Shown: one piece after another, positions 52,840 to 60,858 of the stretch
Layout of the letters: every line of letters begins with the position of its first letter
How positions within the stretch are numbered: the first letter of the stretch is position 1
Source of the DNA: Ferruginibacter albus
Lineage (GTDB): Bacteria > Bacteroidota > Bacteroidia > Chitinophagales > Chitinophagaceae
DNA: 64,000 nt
Assembly: GCF_020042285.1 (NCBI RefSeq)
Contig: NZ_CP083388.1
Location: 3,560,001-3,624,000, forward strand
Direction: 5' to 3'
Program-made: the position numbers and the translations under genes
The notes under the pieces: model-generated
The model's database searches: none
The model's input: the letters and a program-made list of their open reading frames with translations, nothing else
Told to the model about the DNA's origin: nothing

Positions 52840-53898
52840 ATGGAACAACGGTTTTATTCTTTATCCTTTCACGGCAAAGGGGTTGAATTATTTAAAATTC
52901 AAATTGTAAACCTTATTTTATGCATTGTAACGCTTGGCTTTTATTATCCCTGGGCAAGAGCTAAAACATTACACTATTTATATAGCCAATCTATGTTTGA
53001 AGACCAGCCCTTTATTTTTACCGGCACCGGTAAGGAGATGTTCAAAGGTTTTATCCGGGCAATTATTATTGTAGCACTTCTTTACGGAATAGTCTTCTCT
53101 ACTATTTATTTTCAACCGTATGCCAGAATTGTTTTGGTGTTGATCGCCTACGCCGGATTTTTTTGTGTTATTCCTTTGGCTTTACACGGCACTTATAAAT
53201 ACAGGATGTCTAAAACCTTATGGCAGGGCATACGCTTTGGTTATTTAGGAGATTTTAAAAAGTTATTCGGGATCTTTATTGGTGGATTCTTTTTAACCTT
53301 TTTAACCTGTGGCATTTATTGGCCCTGGTTTTCTATGCGCATAAGAAAATATATTGTTGAAAATATAAGAATGGGAAATGCTGCATTTAAATACGATGGA
53401 ACAGGCAACGGCTATTTTATTATTGTTTTAAAAATGGGGGTTGTTGTTTTTATATCCTATTTTATTTTTATTTCCTTACTTATTCCGATCATCATGCATA
53501 GTATGCGTGGCGGTGATCTAAGAGGTTTAAAAAACTTAGGCTGGTTTTATCTTTGCTTTTTACCTGTAGCTATTTATTATCCTTTTTATAAAAAACAACA
53601 GTTTGATTATTTTGTTAATCATCTTTCTTTAGTTAGCAACGATACATCTGTACAGTTTCGGTCAACCGCAACCAATATTGGTTATATTAAATTGCTGATC
53701 GGAAATCTTTTAATAGTTATTTTCTCACTGGGGTTGGGATACCCATGGACAATAACAAGAATGTTGAATTTTGGTGCATCCAACATAGAAATAGCAGGCA
53801 ATATTTCATTCGATAGTTTGTACCAGGAACATGATGAATTTAATGACGCTACCGGCAGCGATCTTTTTGATATGCTAAACTTTGGCTTTTCAATTTAA
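52840..53898 (+). CDS. DUF898 (YjgN-family) membrane protein
   Basis: 352 residues. About seven to nine hydrophobic segments. DUF898 signatures are repeated: YSLSFHGKGVELFKIQIVNLILCIVTLGFYYPWARAKTLHYLYSQ and GIFIGGFFLTFLTCGIYWPWFSMRIRKYIVEN, and near the end GLGYPWTITRMLNF. Proteins of this group are inner-membrane and of unknown function. It is followed by an M48 metalloprotease whose likely ATG lies 4 bases after this stop, a pairing seen elsewhere, so the two probably work together. Confidence 0.88.
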   Translation: MEQRFYSLSFHGKGVELFKIQIVNLILCIVTLGFYYPWARAKTLHYLYSQSMFEDQPFIFTGTGKEMFKGFIRAIIIVALLYGIVFSTIYFQPYARIVLVLIAYAGFFCVIPLALHGTYKYRMSKTLWQGIRFGYLGDFKKLFGIFIGGFFLTFLTCGIYWPWFSMRIRKYIVENIRMGNAAFKYDGTGNGYFIIVLKMGVVVFISYFIFISLLIPIIMHSMRGGDLRGLKNLGWFYLCFLPVAIYYPFYKKQQFDYFVNHLSLVSNDTSVQFRSTATNIGYIKLLIGNLLIVIFSLGLGYPWTITRMLNFGASNIEIAGNISFDSLYQEHDEFNDATGSDLFDMLNFGFSI

Positions 53899-53902
53899 TG
53901 CT

Positions 53903-55009
53903 ATGGAAACATCTTCATTAGTAAAATACTTTGATGGAAAGAGCTCCCGATTCAGGATCACGCGTATAAAGCTATATACAGAATCGCTTCATTTATTTGA
54001 TGGCGCTACAGGAACCTATTTAACTGCTATTGAGTTAAAAGATTGTCATGCTACCTATGTAAACAATGCCATGTATCTATACCTGAACAAGCAATCGACC
54101 AGTTATGTAGTGGTTGACGATGACAATGCATTGTATTATCCCTTGAAAGATGTTTTGGAAAAGGCACCACGCGGCTTTTTCGAAAAATTAATGCAGCATA
54201 AATTGCCGGCGTTGTTAGGCTTGTTTTTATTATTAGTAGGCGGCGCCTATTTTATTTTTGTACAACTGGTTCCTTATGTTGGATTAAAATTGATATCTAC
54301 ACAACAGGAAATTGACCTGGGCGATAATTTTTATGCGTCCTTTATGTCAAACGAAAAAATAGACAGAAATGCTACTGCTATCGTTCAAAAATTTGCTGAC
54401 AATTTAGAGTTAAGTGATACCTATCCTATTACGGTAACTGTAGTAAAAGAAAACCAGGTAAATGCCTTTGCTTTACCCGGTGGGCATATTGTTGTGTATT
54501 CCGGAATTCTTAAGCACATGAACAGCTACCAGGAATTAGCTGCATTGTTAGGGCACGAAGCCACACACGTAAACAAGCGTCATACTTTAAAAGGAATGTT
54601 GAGAAGCATCTCTTCTTCTGTTTTAATATCATGGGTAATAGGCGATGGCGGCGGGTTATCTTCAGTATTGGTAAGAAATGCCAATAATTTACACAACCTT
54701 AGCTTTTCAAGATCGCTGGAGGAAGAAGCAGATGAGCAGGGAATGAATATAATGGTGAAAGACAATGTTGACCCTAAAGGAATGCAGGACCTGATGGTGC
54801 ATTTACAAGAAGCAAGTGGAGATATTCCTTCCGAACTTTCTTTTTTAAGCTCACATCCGCTTACAAAAGACAGGATAGAAAAAGCAAAAGCTTTTGCAGC
54901 GAGTCATCCTATCCATGGTAATTTTCATCCCGCCTGGGCAGACTTATGGGATTGCCTGAAAGAAAATAAAACCGATTGCCTGGATAATGACAATAATGAA
55001 GAGAAGTAA
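53903..55009 (+). CDS. M48-family metalloprotease with N-terminal domain
   Basis: 368 residues from ATG 53903. Zinc motif H218-E-A-T-H222 in LAALLGHEATHVNKRHT, with the downstream glutamate in SFSRSLEEEADEQGMNIM and the SSHPLTKDRIEKAKAFA motif after it. The N-terminal 90 residues form a separate domain (SRFRITRIKLYTESLHLFDGATGTYLTAIELKDC), followed by one membrane helix (LPALLGLFLLLVGGAYFIFVQLV), so the protease faces the periplasm. M48 enzymes remove or process damaged membrane or outer-membrane proteins. Cotranscribed with DUF898. Confidence 0.92.
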   Translation: METSSLVKYFDGKSSRFRITRIKLYTESLHLFDGATGTYLTAIELKDCHATYVNNAMYLYLNKQSTSYVVVDDDNALYYPLKDVLEKAPRGFFEKLMQHKLPALLGLFLLLVGGAYFIFVQLVPYVGLKLISTQQEIDLGDNFYASFMSNEKIDRNATAIVQKFADNLELSDTYPITVTVVKENQVNAFALPGGHIVVYSGILKHMNSYQELAALLGHEATHVNKRHTLKGMLRSISSSVLISWVIGDGGGLSSVLVRNANNLHNLSFSRSLEEEADEQGMNIMVKDNVDPKGMQDLMVHLQEASGDIPSELSFLSSHPLTKDRIEKAKAFAASHPIHGNFHPAWADLWDCLKENKTDCLDNDNNEEK

Positions 55010-55034
55010 TTGAATTTACGATCGGCACATTACA

Positions 55035-56465
55035 TTAATCAACCTTGTTTTCATTATTAAGCTCTTCAAAACTTTTGATCTTATTATAAAGTGTTTTACG
55101 ATCTATGTTCAACACTTCGGCTGCTTTGGTTTTATTAAAGTTTACTTTTTTTAATACCGCCATAATTGCATCATATTCTGCACGGCTGGCTGCATCTTTT
55201 AAGCCTATATCTTTTTTTATAAGCGATTCTGTTATGGGTGCGGTCTCTGCAATTTCTGCAACAAGCGGAGTAGAGTTAATTATTTCCCATGGCAAGGTAG
55301 AAGCTTGTATTTTGCCGGTAGGGGTTAACAATACCGCTCGCCTTACCACGTTTCTAAACTCCCGCAAATTACCCGGCCACGAATAATCAATGAACATTTT
55401 TATAATATCCTCTTCAAATGCCTCTACTTCATCTTTATTTAACTCATCTTTTGTTTTATTTAAAAAGAATTCAGCAAACAACGGAATATCTTCTTTTCTT
55501 TTTCTTAGTGGAGGAAGGTTAATAGAAAATTCATTAAAACGATGATACAGATCTTCACGGAATTTTCCTTTGCGATATGCTTCCTGTAAATTTTCATTGG
55601 AGGCGACAATGATACGCACATCCACATCCATTTCCTTTAAACCGCCAATACGTTTGAATTTTCTTTCCTGTATCACTCTTAATAAAGATGCCTGTATCTC
55701 TGCACTAAGATTTCCGACCTCGTCTAAAAAAAGGGTGCCGCCATTCGCCAACTCAAAATGTCCTTCCTTATCTGCTAAAGCGCCGGTAAATGCACCTTTC
55801 ATATGCCCGAATAATTCGCTTCCCGCCAATTCTTTAGAAAGTGTTCCGCAATCCATTGCCACAAAAGGATTGTTTTTTCGATTGCTTTTTTCATGAATGG
55901 TTTTTGCTATTACTTCTTTGCCTGTTCCGCTTTCTCCATAAAGGATCACGCTAAAATTGGTAGGAGCAACTATTTCAATTTGTCTATACAATTCCGTGGT
56001 TACAGTAGCTACCCCTACCATATGTTCTTCGCTACCGGTATTTTTTGTTTTCCTGGCTTTTACACCCGTAAACTCATTCATACCCGTATCGCCGTTTTCT
56101 AATTTTTCTACCGCTTTAGTAAGAACATTTAAAACTTCATCGGGAACAAGCGGTTTGGCTATATAATCAAATGCACCTAGTTTAATTACCTCTACTGCTA
56201 TTTTTATATCAGAATATCCTGTAATGATGAGTACAATGGTTTGAGGTTCTATTTTCTTAATTTCGATCAACACTTCACGTCCATCTTTTTTATCCCCTAA
56301 TCTAAAATCACATAGAACAATATCGAATTTATTTTCTTTAAATTTCTCAATGCCTTTAATACCTGAGTTGGCAGTTTCTACTTCATATCCGTTTTTTGTT
56401 AAAAACCTTTCCAAAAGCATGCACATATCCATATCATCATCTATAATCAAAACTCTTTTTTTCAT
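55035..56465 (-). CDS. NtrC-type sigma-54-dependent response regulator
   Basis: 476 residues. Receiver domain 1-120 with D53 (IVLCDFRLGD) and K in YIAKPLVPDEV. AAA+ domain: Walker A GESGTGKE, GAFTGA loop (KGAFTGALADKEGHFELANGGTLFLDEVGNL), Walker B GGTLFLDEVG, and SWPGNLREFRNVVRRAV. The C-terminal Fis HTH reads NKTKAAEVLNIDRKTLYNKIKSF. The GAFTGA contacts sigma-54, present at 33.0 kb. It activates -24/-12 promoters on phosphorylation. The sensor is not adjacent, but a CHASE3 kinase is 1.2 kb away in the same block. Confidence 0.97.
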   Translation of the reverse strand: MKKRVLIIDDDMDMCMLLERFLTKNGYEVETANSGIKGIEKFKENKFDIVLCDFRLGDKKDGREVLIEIKKIEPQTIVLIITGYSDIKIAVEVIKLGAFDYIAKPLVPDEVLNVLTKAVEKLENGDTGMNEFTGVKARKTKNTGSEEHMVGVATVTTELYRQIEIVAPTNFSVILYGESGTGKEVIAKTIHEKSNRKNNPFVAMDCGTLSKELAGSELFGHMKGAFTGALADKEGHFELANGGTLFLDEVGNLSAEIQASLLRVIQERKFKRIGGLKEMDVDVRIIVASNENLQEAYRKGKFREDLYHRFNEFSINLPPLRKRKEDIPLFAEFFLNKTKDELNKDEVEAFEEDIIKMFIDYSWPGNLREFRNVVRRAVLLTPTGKIQASTLPWEIINSTPLVAEIAETAPITESLIKKDIGLKDAASRAEYDAIMAVLKKVNFNKTKAAEVLNIDRKTLYNKIKSFEELNNENKVD

Positions 56466-56834
56466 GTTTATCTCTCTTTTATTTTAAAGGTACACCAGTT
56501 TTGTTGTTTCGTGTGACGTTATTGACATGAAAAATAGGCTTACGATCTAAGAATTAATTCCTACACCGCAAACCTATTATTGTCCTTAACCGAAAACCCA
56601 AATCGTACCTTTTTACTGCAGCAACTGCAAAAAGTTATAATTAGTAAATGATTTCATGTGTGATAACCTAAAATGAGAAAATATCCTGCCAAAATATTTA
56701 ATCAATTTTCTTTTAAATGATCGGGGAATTTTTTCTTCAACCTGGGGAAAATGAAACACATTGCTATAATAAGTATTTGATACTTAATAATATGATGATA
56801 AAGAGTATGTAGTTAACTTATGTCAAAATATTAG

Positions 56835-56863
56835 GCCAATGAATAAACTTTTTACTCATTGGC
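56835..56863. repeat. 29-base near-perfect hairpin between divergent regulators
   Basis: GCCAATGA-a-TAAA-CTT-TTTA-c-TCATTGGC: 12 of 13 pairs match, and the odd pair is G-U on the minus strand. Loop of three. No T-run follows, so it is more likely an operator or RNA hairpin than a terminator. It lies 57-85 bases before the downstream regulator. Confidence 0.6.
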
Positions 56864-56901
56864 AATAAACTTGTGACTATTAGAGTTATTTTAGAGAAAA
56901 T

Positions 56902-56909
56902 TATTTTTG
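56902..56909 (+). promoter_or_regulatory. -7 element before the single-domain response regulator
   Basis: TATTTTTG, a TAnnTTTG match, 10 bases before the ATG at 56920. No TTTG at the -33 position. A weak sigma-54-like TTGGCAATAAACTTGTG lies at about 56859-56875, but its -12 reads GT instead of GC. Confidence 0.35.
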
Positions 56910-56919
56910 TTTCTGCCAA

Positions 56920-57276
56920 ATGTCTAACGTACTTATTATAGATGATGAAATAGATATTTGTTTTTTATTAAGCAGCATCTTGCGTAATAAGAACATGAAT
57001 ACTGTTCATGTAAATACATTAACTGACGCTACGGAAGTTTTACAAAAAGAACGTCCTTCTATTATTTTTCTCGACAATCACCTACCCGATGGAATGGGGA
57101 TGGATTTTATCAGTTATATAAAAAGAGCTTCTCCTTTAACCAAAATTGTGATGATAACTGCTTATGATAATTCTACCGACAGGAATAAAGCCTTGCAGTT
57201 AGGCGCAGATTTTTTTATTGGTAAACCTTTTTCAAGAGATTCTATTTACCACACCATTGAACAATTGGCTTATTAG
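56920..57276 (+). CDS. Single-domain CheY-like response regulator
   Basis: 118 residues, receiver domain only. Acidic pair DDE (residues 8-10), phosphoacceptor D52 in IIFLDNHLPDG, T in VMITAYDN and K in FIGKPFS (about 103). No output domain, so it works by protein-protein contact. It lies next to an NtrC-type regulator and a CHASE3 histidine kinase and may be a phosphotransfer intermediate between them. Confidence 0.93.
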   Translation: MSNVLIIDDEIDICFLLSSILRNKNMNTVHVNTLTDATEVLQKERPSIIFLDNHLPDGMGMDFISYIKRASPLTKIVMITAYDNSTDRNKALQLGADFFIGKPFSRDSIYHTIEQLAY

Positions 57277-57440
57277 TATTTATTTTCTCCTTTTGTAGAT
57301 ATTATTGCACAGTTGAATTTATTCCATCGTTTTGTTTTATCATTAAACCCTTTACAGTTACTGCTTTTTAAGCCAGGTATACTTTGGCAAAGTTTTTTTA
57401 TTAATGATGGGAAACAAATCGTTCACTTTAAAATTATTTT

Positions 57441-57593
57441 ATGGGTAACTTATTATATTTAATAGCAGTAATACTTGTTATAGCCTGGGCAATTGGTTTT
57501 TTAGGCTATCATGCATCAGGTTTAATTCATTTATTATTGGTTATTGCGCTTATTGCCGTATTACTGAGAGTAATACGTGGAGCGGCAAGTTAA
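57441..57593 (+). CDS. lmo0937/DUF5670-family small membrane protein
   Basis: 50 residues starting MGNLLYLIAVILVIAWAIGFLG, then YHASGLIHLLLVIALIAVLL and a basic tail RVIRGAAS. Two membrane helices. This is the conserved pattern of the lmo0937 family, often next to stress or two-component genes in Bacteroidota. Located between the response regulator and the kinase, and followed by a terminator. Function of the family unknown. Confidence 0.88.
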   Translation: MGNLLYLIAVILVIAWAIGFLGYHASGLIHLLLVIALIAVLLRVIRGAAS

Positions 57594-57614
57594 TGCACAC
57601 ATGGGATGTTAGCT

Positions 57615-57650
57615 AAATGCCTTTTTCAATTTTTTGAAGAGGCATTTTTT
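57615..57650 (+). terminator. Terminator after the DUF5670 gene
   Basis: AAATGCC...TTCAA pairs with TTGAAgA-GGCATTT around a T-rich loop, then a T-run (TTTTTTATTT). It ends 22 bases or so downstream of the stop at 57593. Confidence 0.8.
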
Positions 57651-57683
57651 ATTTAGGCAGCATGATTTATTGCAGCTTAGGTT

Positions 57684-59075
57684 CTATTTAATAACATCAA
57701 ACTTAATTATGAACTTAGTGCCCTTACCGGGGGTACTTTCTGCATTAATAGTACCATGATGGTTCAAGATGATATTTTGGGTATTGGTAAGTCCTAATCC
57801 ATTGCCTTTGGATTTAGTAGTAAAATAAGGTTCAAATAATTTAGCAAGGGCTGTTGCATCCATACCAATTCCATTATCGCTTATTTCAATTATACATTTA
57901 TTATCTTTTTCTAACGTAGCGATCCTTAAGATCTTTTCATCTGCATTCATTGCTTCAATTGCATTTACGATAACATTTAAAAAAGCTATTTTTATTTTGC
58001 CCGGATCAACAGAAATGTCTTTTGTAGTTTTGTATTGCTTTTGAACAATTACATGATTCAATTCAATTCTGTCTTTTGCCAGTTCTAAAGCCTCATCCAG
58101 TAAAGTATTTACAGCCACTCTTTCATAAGCAAGATCAACAAACCGGGTTGCATTTAAAAGATCGGTTATTAGCTGATTGATGCGTTTGCTGTTTCTGCCA
58201 ACCATATCAAACAACATGTTGATATTATCATCTCCTTGTATCTCCGTTCTTATCTGGCTGGTGGCAAGGTCTATATTGGTTAGCGGATTACGAACTTCAT
58301 GTGCAATAGTACGGGCAATTCTTCCTGTTGCAGCAAATTGCTCTGCCCCCTTCATTTCAATCAATTGTTTATTCACTTCATCCAATTCTCTTATTCTGTT
58401 GCGTAACTGTGCTTCTGCTTTTTTACGGGCAATATTTTCGCGGGTATAGGTAATAAAACCAAATGCCGCAAATAAGAAAGCAAGTAATAATGAAATAAAA
58501 ATAATAACATTCATAGCGGAGTAATGCCCTTTTAATTCCGCATTCCTGTCTTGCAAAATTTTTTGCTCACTTATTTTTATCAAGCCAATAGTAAACCGCA
58601 GGTCATCCATTATTTTTTTGCCCGTATACAAAAGCTTAATAGCAGAATCTTTTCCAATAGACAAATCGGTGGGATCGTATTTTACATAAATACCATTTAG
58701 CCTGTCTTTTTCTGCTATAAGCTGTTTTACAGTTGTAAATCTTCTTTGCTGAATTGCATTGTCCTGTATTTCAGATGGCAGTTTTTTACAAAGCGTATCT
58801 ATGCCACGCATGCTTGAATAATAAGGCTCTAAAAAATTCTGATCTTTAGTAATAACATAGCCCCTTATGCCTGTTTCGGCATCTTTTAATTCAGACAAAA
58901 GATTATCAAGGTCGCTGATGGTAATATTAGTATTCATTACCCATTTTGACTGGGCAACCAATTGTTTATTTGCATACCAGGTAAGTAAATATGAAAGCAG
59001 GAGCAACACAAAGGCAGCTCCGTACCCTAATCTTATCCGGTAGTCGATTTTTAATTGCTGTATGAGGCTTCGCAT
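57684..59075 (-). CDS. CHASE3-domain sensor histidine kinase
   Basis: 463 residues. N-terminal membrane helix (YGAAFVLLLLSYLLTWYA), a CHASE3 periplasmic domain (SDLDNLLSELKDAETGIRGYVITKDQNFLEPYYSSM), a second helix (SAMNVIIFISLLLAFLFAAFGFITY), then a coiled coil, the H-box IAHEVRNPLTNID, and ATPase N, G1, F and G2 boxes (VIVNAIEAM, DNGIGMDATALAKLFEPYFTTKSKGNGLGLTNT). It autophosphorylates on the H of AHEVRNP and could phosphorylate the neighbouring receivers at 55.0 and 56.9 kb. The stimulus is unknown. Confidence 0.95.
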   Translation of the reverse strand: MRSLIQQLKIDYRIRLGYGAAFVLLLLSYLLTWYANKQLVAQSKWVMNTNITISDLDNLLSELKDAETGIRGYVITKDQNFLEPYYSSMRGIDTLCKKLPSEIQDNAIQQRRFTTVKQLIAEKDRLNGIYVKYDPTDLSIGKDSAIKLLYTGKKIMDDLRFTIGLIKISEQKILQDRNAELKGHYSAMNVIIFISLLLAFLFAAFGFITYTRENIARKKAEAQLRNRIRELDEVNKQLIEMKGAEQFAATGRIARTIAHEVRNPLTNIDLATSQIRTEIQGDDNINMLFDMVGRNSKRINQLITDLLNATRFVDLAYERVAVNTLLDEALELAKDRIELNHVIVQKQYKTTKDISVDPGKIKIAFLNVIVNAIEAMNADEKILRIATLEKDNKCIIEISDNGIGMDATALAKLFEPYFTTKSKGNGLGLTNTQNIILNHHGTINAESTPGKGTKFIIKFDVIK

Positions 59076-59187
59076 AAATTAAATCCCAATAAATAAAAAA
59101 TCAGACCAATTTTTATTGTAAGCTGATAGCAATCGTTTATACTGTTAAGTTACTTTAAAAAACTACTATCTCCTATTATAAATAAAA

Positions 59188-59212
59188 TAAGCCCGGAAAA
59201 TTTCCGGGCTTA
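59188..59212 (-). terminator. Terminator after the cupredoxin gene
   Basis: TAAGCCCGGAAA-A-TTTCCGGGCTTA, a perfect 12-base stem with a one-base centre; the minus strand continues TTTTATTTAT. It lies 25 bases after the stop at 59237. Confidence 0.85.
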
Positions 59213-59236
59213 CACGATCAAACAATTATTTTATTT

Positions 59237-59608
59237 TTACGGTGCTGTTACTATTAAAGTTGCCTTCATCCCCGGATGAATGGAACAATGATATGGAAAG
59301 GTACCAACAGTATTTGCCGTATAGGTAGCTGTTCCGCCGCCTTTTGATATAGGGCCTGTATCAAATGTGCTTCCATCATCCGAAGTAGCCGTATGATCTA
59401 CAGTAGGATCAACATTTTTCCAGGTAACAACTGTACCTTGTTTTACGGTAAGTGTAGCCGGAGCAAATGTCATGTCCTCGCGTATTTCTACTGTGTTTGC
59501 TGGTGGTGGAGTACCGCCGGATGAGTCACTTTTGCTGCAGGATAAGACGAGGGCTGCTGTTACAACCGTAACTATGCACATTGCCATTAAAATTCTTCTT
59601 GTGTTCAT
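59237..59608 (-). CDS. Cupredoxin-domain (plastocyanin/azurin-like) lipoprotein
   Basis: 123 residues from ATG 59608; an upstream frame start at 59638 is less likely. Lipobox ALVLSC with Cys24, then a Gly/Ser linker and a cupredoxin domain. Type 1 copper ligands are visible: H in DHTATSDDG and the closing C-x(2)-H-x(2)-M pattern in FPYHCSIHPGMKATLIV. It is a periplasmic or outer-membrane-facing blue copper electron carrier. Upstream of the sigma gene on the same strand, separated by two terminators. Confidence 0.92.
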   Translation of the reverse strand: MNTRRILMAMCIVTVVTAALVLSCSKSDSSGGTPPPANTVEIREDMTFAPATLTVKQGTVVTWKNVDPTVDHTATSDDGSTFDTGPISKGGGTATYTANTVGTFPYHCSIHPGMKATLIVTAP

Positions 59609-59859
59609 AAATATTTTTTTAGAAATGATAAATAACAAGATCGTAACGGCAGGTATTTAAAAAAGGATGCCTGTTAAAAAACAATAACTTTTATTTATCC
59701 GTTTCAGCAATAAAACATAGAAAGTAAGGCTAATATTAAGATAACAAAAAGGAAACAAAATTTTATTTATTATCATTATTACTATTACGTCAATCTTCCT
59801 ACCTTTACGGCATAACAGCCTTTTAATAATTTTAATTATATAGAGGGGTTATGATAATC

Positions 59860-59892
59860 AAAAGGCCATTTCTTTCAAGATTGGCCTTTTTT
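59860..59892 (+). terminator. Plus-strand terminator with no upstream gene
   Basis: AAAAGGCCA (59860-59868) pairs with TGGCCTTTT (59882-59890), inner CTT/AAG, then TTTTTTATTTT. No plus-strand CDS precedes it within 2 kb, so it probably ends a small RNA or an untranslated transcript. Confidence 0.6.
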
Positions 59893-59956
59893 ATTTTAGA
59901 TTATACGTACCTATACAACGGTCATGCATAACTGCAACATATAGTTTTATAAAAAT

Positions 59957-59985
59957 AAAACCCGCCTTAGAAAAGACGGGTTTTT
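59957..59985 (-). terminator. Terminator after the ECF sigma gene
   Basis: AAAACCCGcC and gACGGGTTTT form the stem (59957-59985); the minus strand then continues with TTTTATTTTTAT. 45 bases after the stop at 60030. Confidence 0.85.
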
Positions 59986-60029
59986 CTTAACCATTTAAAA
60001 CCATATTGAAAGTAAAACAAAACTCAATT

Positions 60030-60611
60030 TTATATAGCCACCTGCTTTTCTTCCATGATCCTGCGCAGGTTGTTCAATGCATATCGCATACGCCCTAATG
60101 CAGTATTGATATTGCATTTCATTATTTCTGCAATTTCTTTAAAGCTCAGATCTGCGTAGTGGCGAAGCACTATTACCTCTCTTTGTTCTTCGGGCAACAT
60201 ATCTATTAAACGACGCAATTGGTCGTGGCTTTCGTGCGACATTATTTGATGGCTGCTATCCGGCTCAGAATATTTTATTATTTCTGTAAAATCGGCGGTG
60301 CTGTTTAGCACAGGGGTCATCTTTGCTTTTCTAAAATGATCGATACACATATTGTGCGCAATACGCATTGCCCATGGCAAAAACTTTCCTTCCTCCACAT
60401 ATTTTCCCGACATCAATGTGTTGATGATCCGTATGAACACATCCTGCAAAATATCATCTGCTACATGCTTATCATGCACCATCGCCAAAATGGAATTGTA
60501 GATCTTGTCTTTGTTAAGATAAACGAGCGTTTCTAATGCATCAGAATCGCTGGTAAGATAATACTGGATCAATTGATCATCGGCTAAAGCCGGAGTAGAT
60601 TGATATTCCAT
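60030..60611 (-). CDS. ECF RNA polymerase sigma factor
   Basis: 193 residues with region 2 (LETLVYLNKDKIYNSILAMVHDKHVADDILQDVFIRIINTLMSGKYVEEGKFLPWAMRIAHNMCIDHFRK) and region 4 (LPEEQREVIVLRHYADLSFKEIAEIMKCNINTALGRMRYALNNLRRIM). ATG at 60611. No anti-sigma gene adjoins it. Minus strand TACCTTTG at 60659-60666 may be its -7 element. Target unknown; growth-phase or stress regulation is common in the family. Confidence 0.93.
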   Translation of the reverse strand: MEYQSTPALADDQLIQYYLTSDSDALETLVYLNKDKIYNSILAMVHDKHVADDILQDVFIRIINTLMSGKYVEEGKFLPWAMRIAHNMCIDHFRKAKMTPVLNSTADFTEIIKYSEPDSSHQIMSHESHDQLRRLIDMLPEEQREVIVLRHYADLSFKEIAEIMKCNINTALGRMRYALNNLRRIMEEKQVAI

Positions 60612-60847
60612 AAGGGTTTACGTTTTAGTTTTAAACGGATATTTGGATTATAACGACACAAAGGTAAAATTAGTATATAATTAATGTGTAGTCATTTGCG
60701 TAGTTATGCTGTAGTAGTGTTTCGATACACTAAAACATGGCATAAAGATCGGTTTTCCAATAACTTATAAATTCAACCAGCTCGAATTTTTTTTGCCTTT
60801 TCTACCAAATATTTTTTCACAAATCCCATCCTCCGGCATCACATCCG

Positions 60848-60855
60848 TAAATTTG
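60848..60855 (+). promoter_or_regulatory. -7 promoter element before the helicase gene
   Basis: TAAATTTG, a TAnnTTTG match, ends 3 bases before ATG 60859. Position implies a leaderless transcript. No matching TTTG at -33. Confidence 0.4.
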
Positions 60856-60858
60856 CTT

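Larger units (their letters stand above)
56466..56919. other. 454-base divergent gap between two response-regulator genes
   Basis: Holds the 29-base hairpin at 56835 and a -7 element at 56902-56909. The rest is AT-rich without an ORF, repeat or clear terminator. It is the likely promoter region of both response-regulator genes. Confidence 0.4.
59639..60029. other. 391-base gap with two terminator hairpins
   Basis: It holds a minus-strand terminator (59957-59985) and a plus-strand terminator (59860-59892) with no known gene before it. The rest is AT-rich. A short plus-strand transcript from about 59810 to 59892 is possible, see findings. Confidence 0.5.

Noticed and set aside
56859-56875. True sigma-54 promoter
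   Set aside because: The essential GC at -12 reads GT. Listed only as a low-confidence finding.
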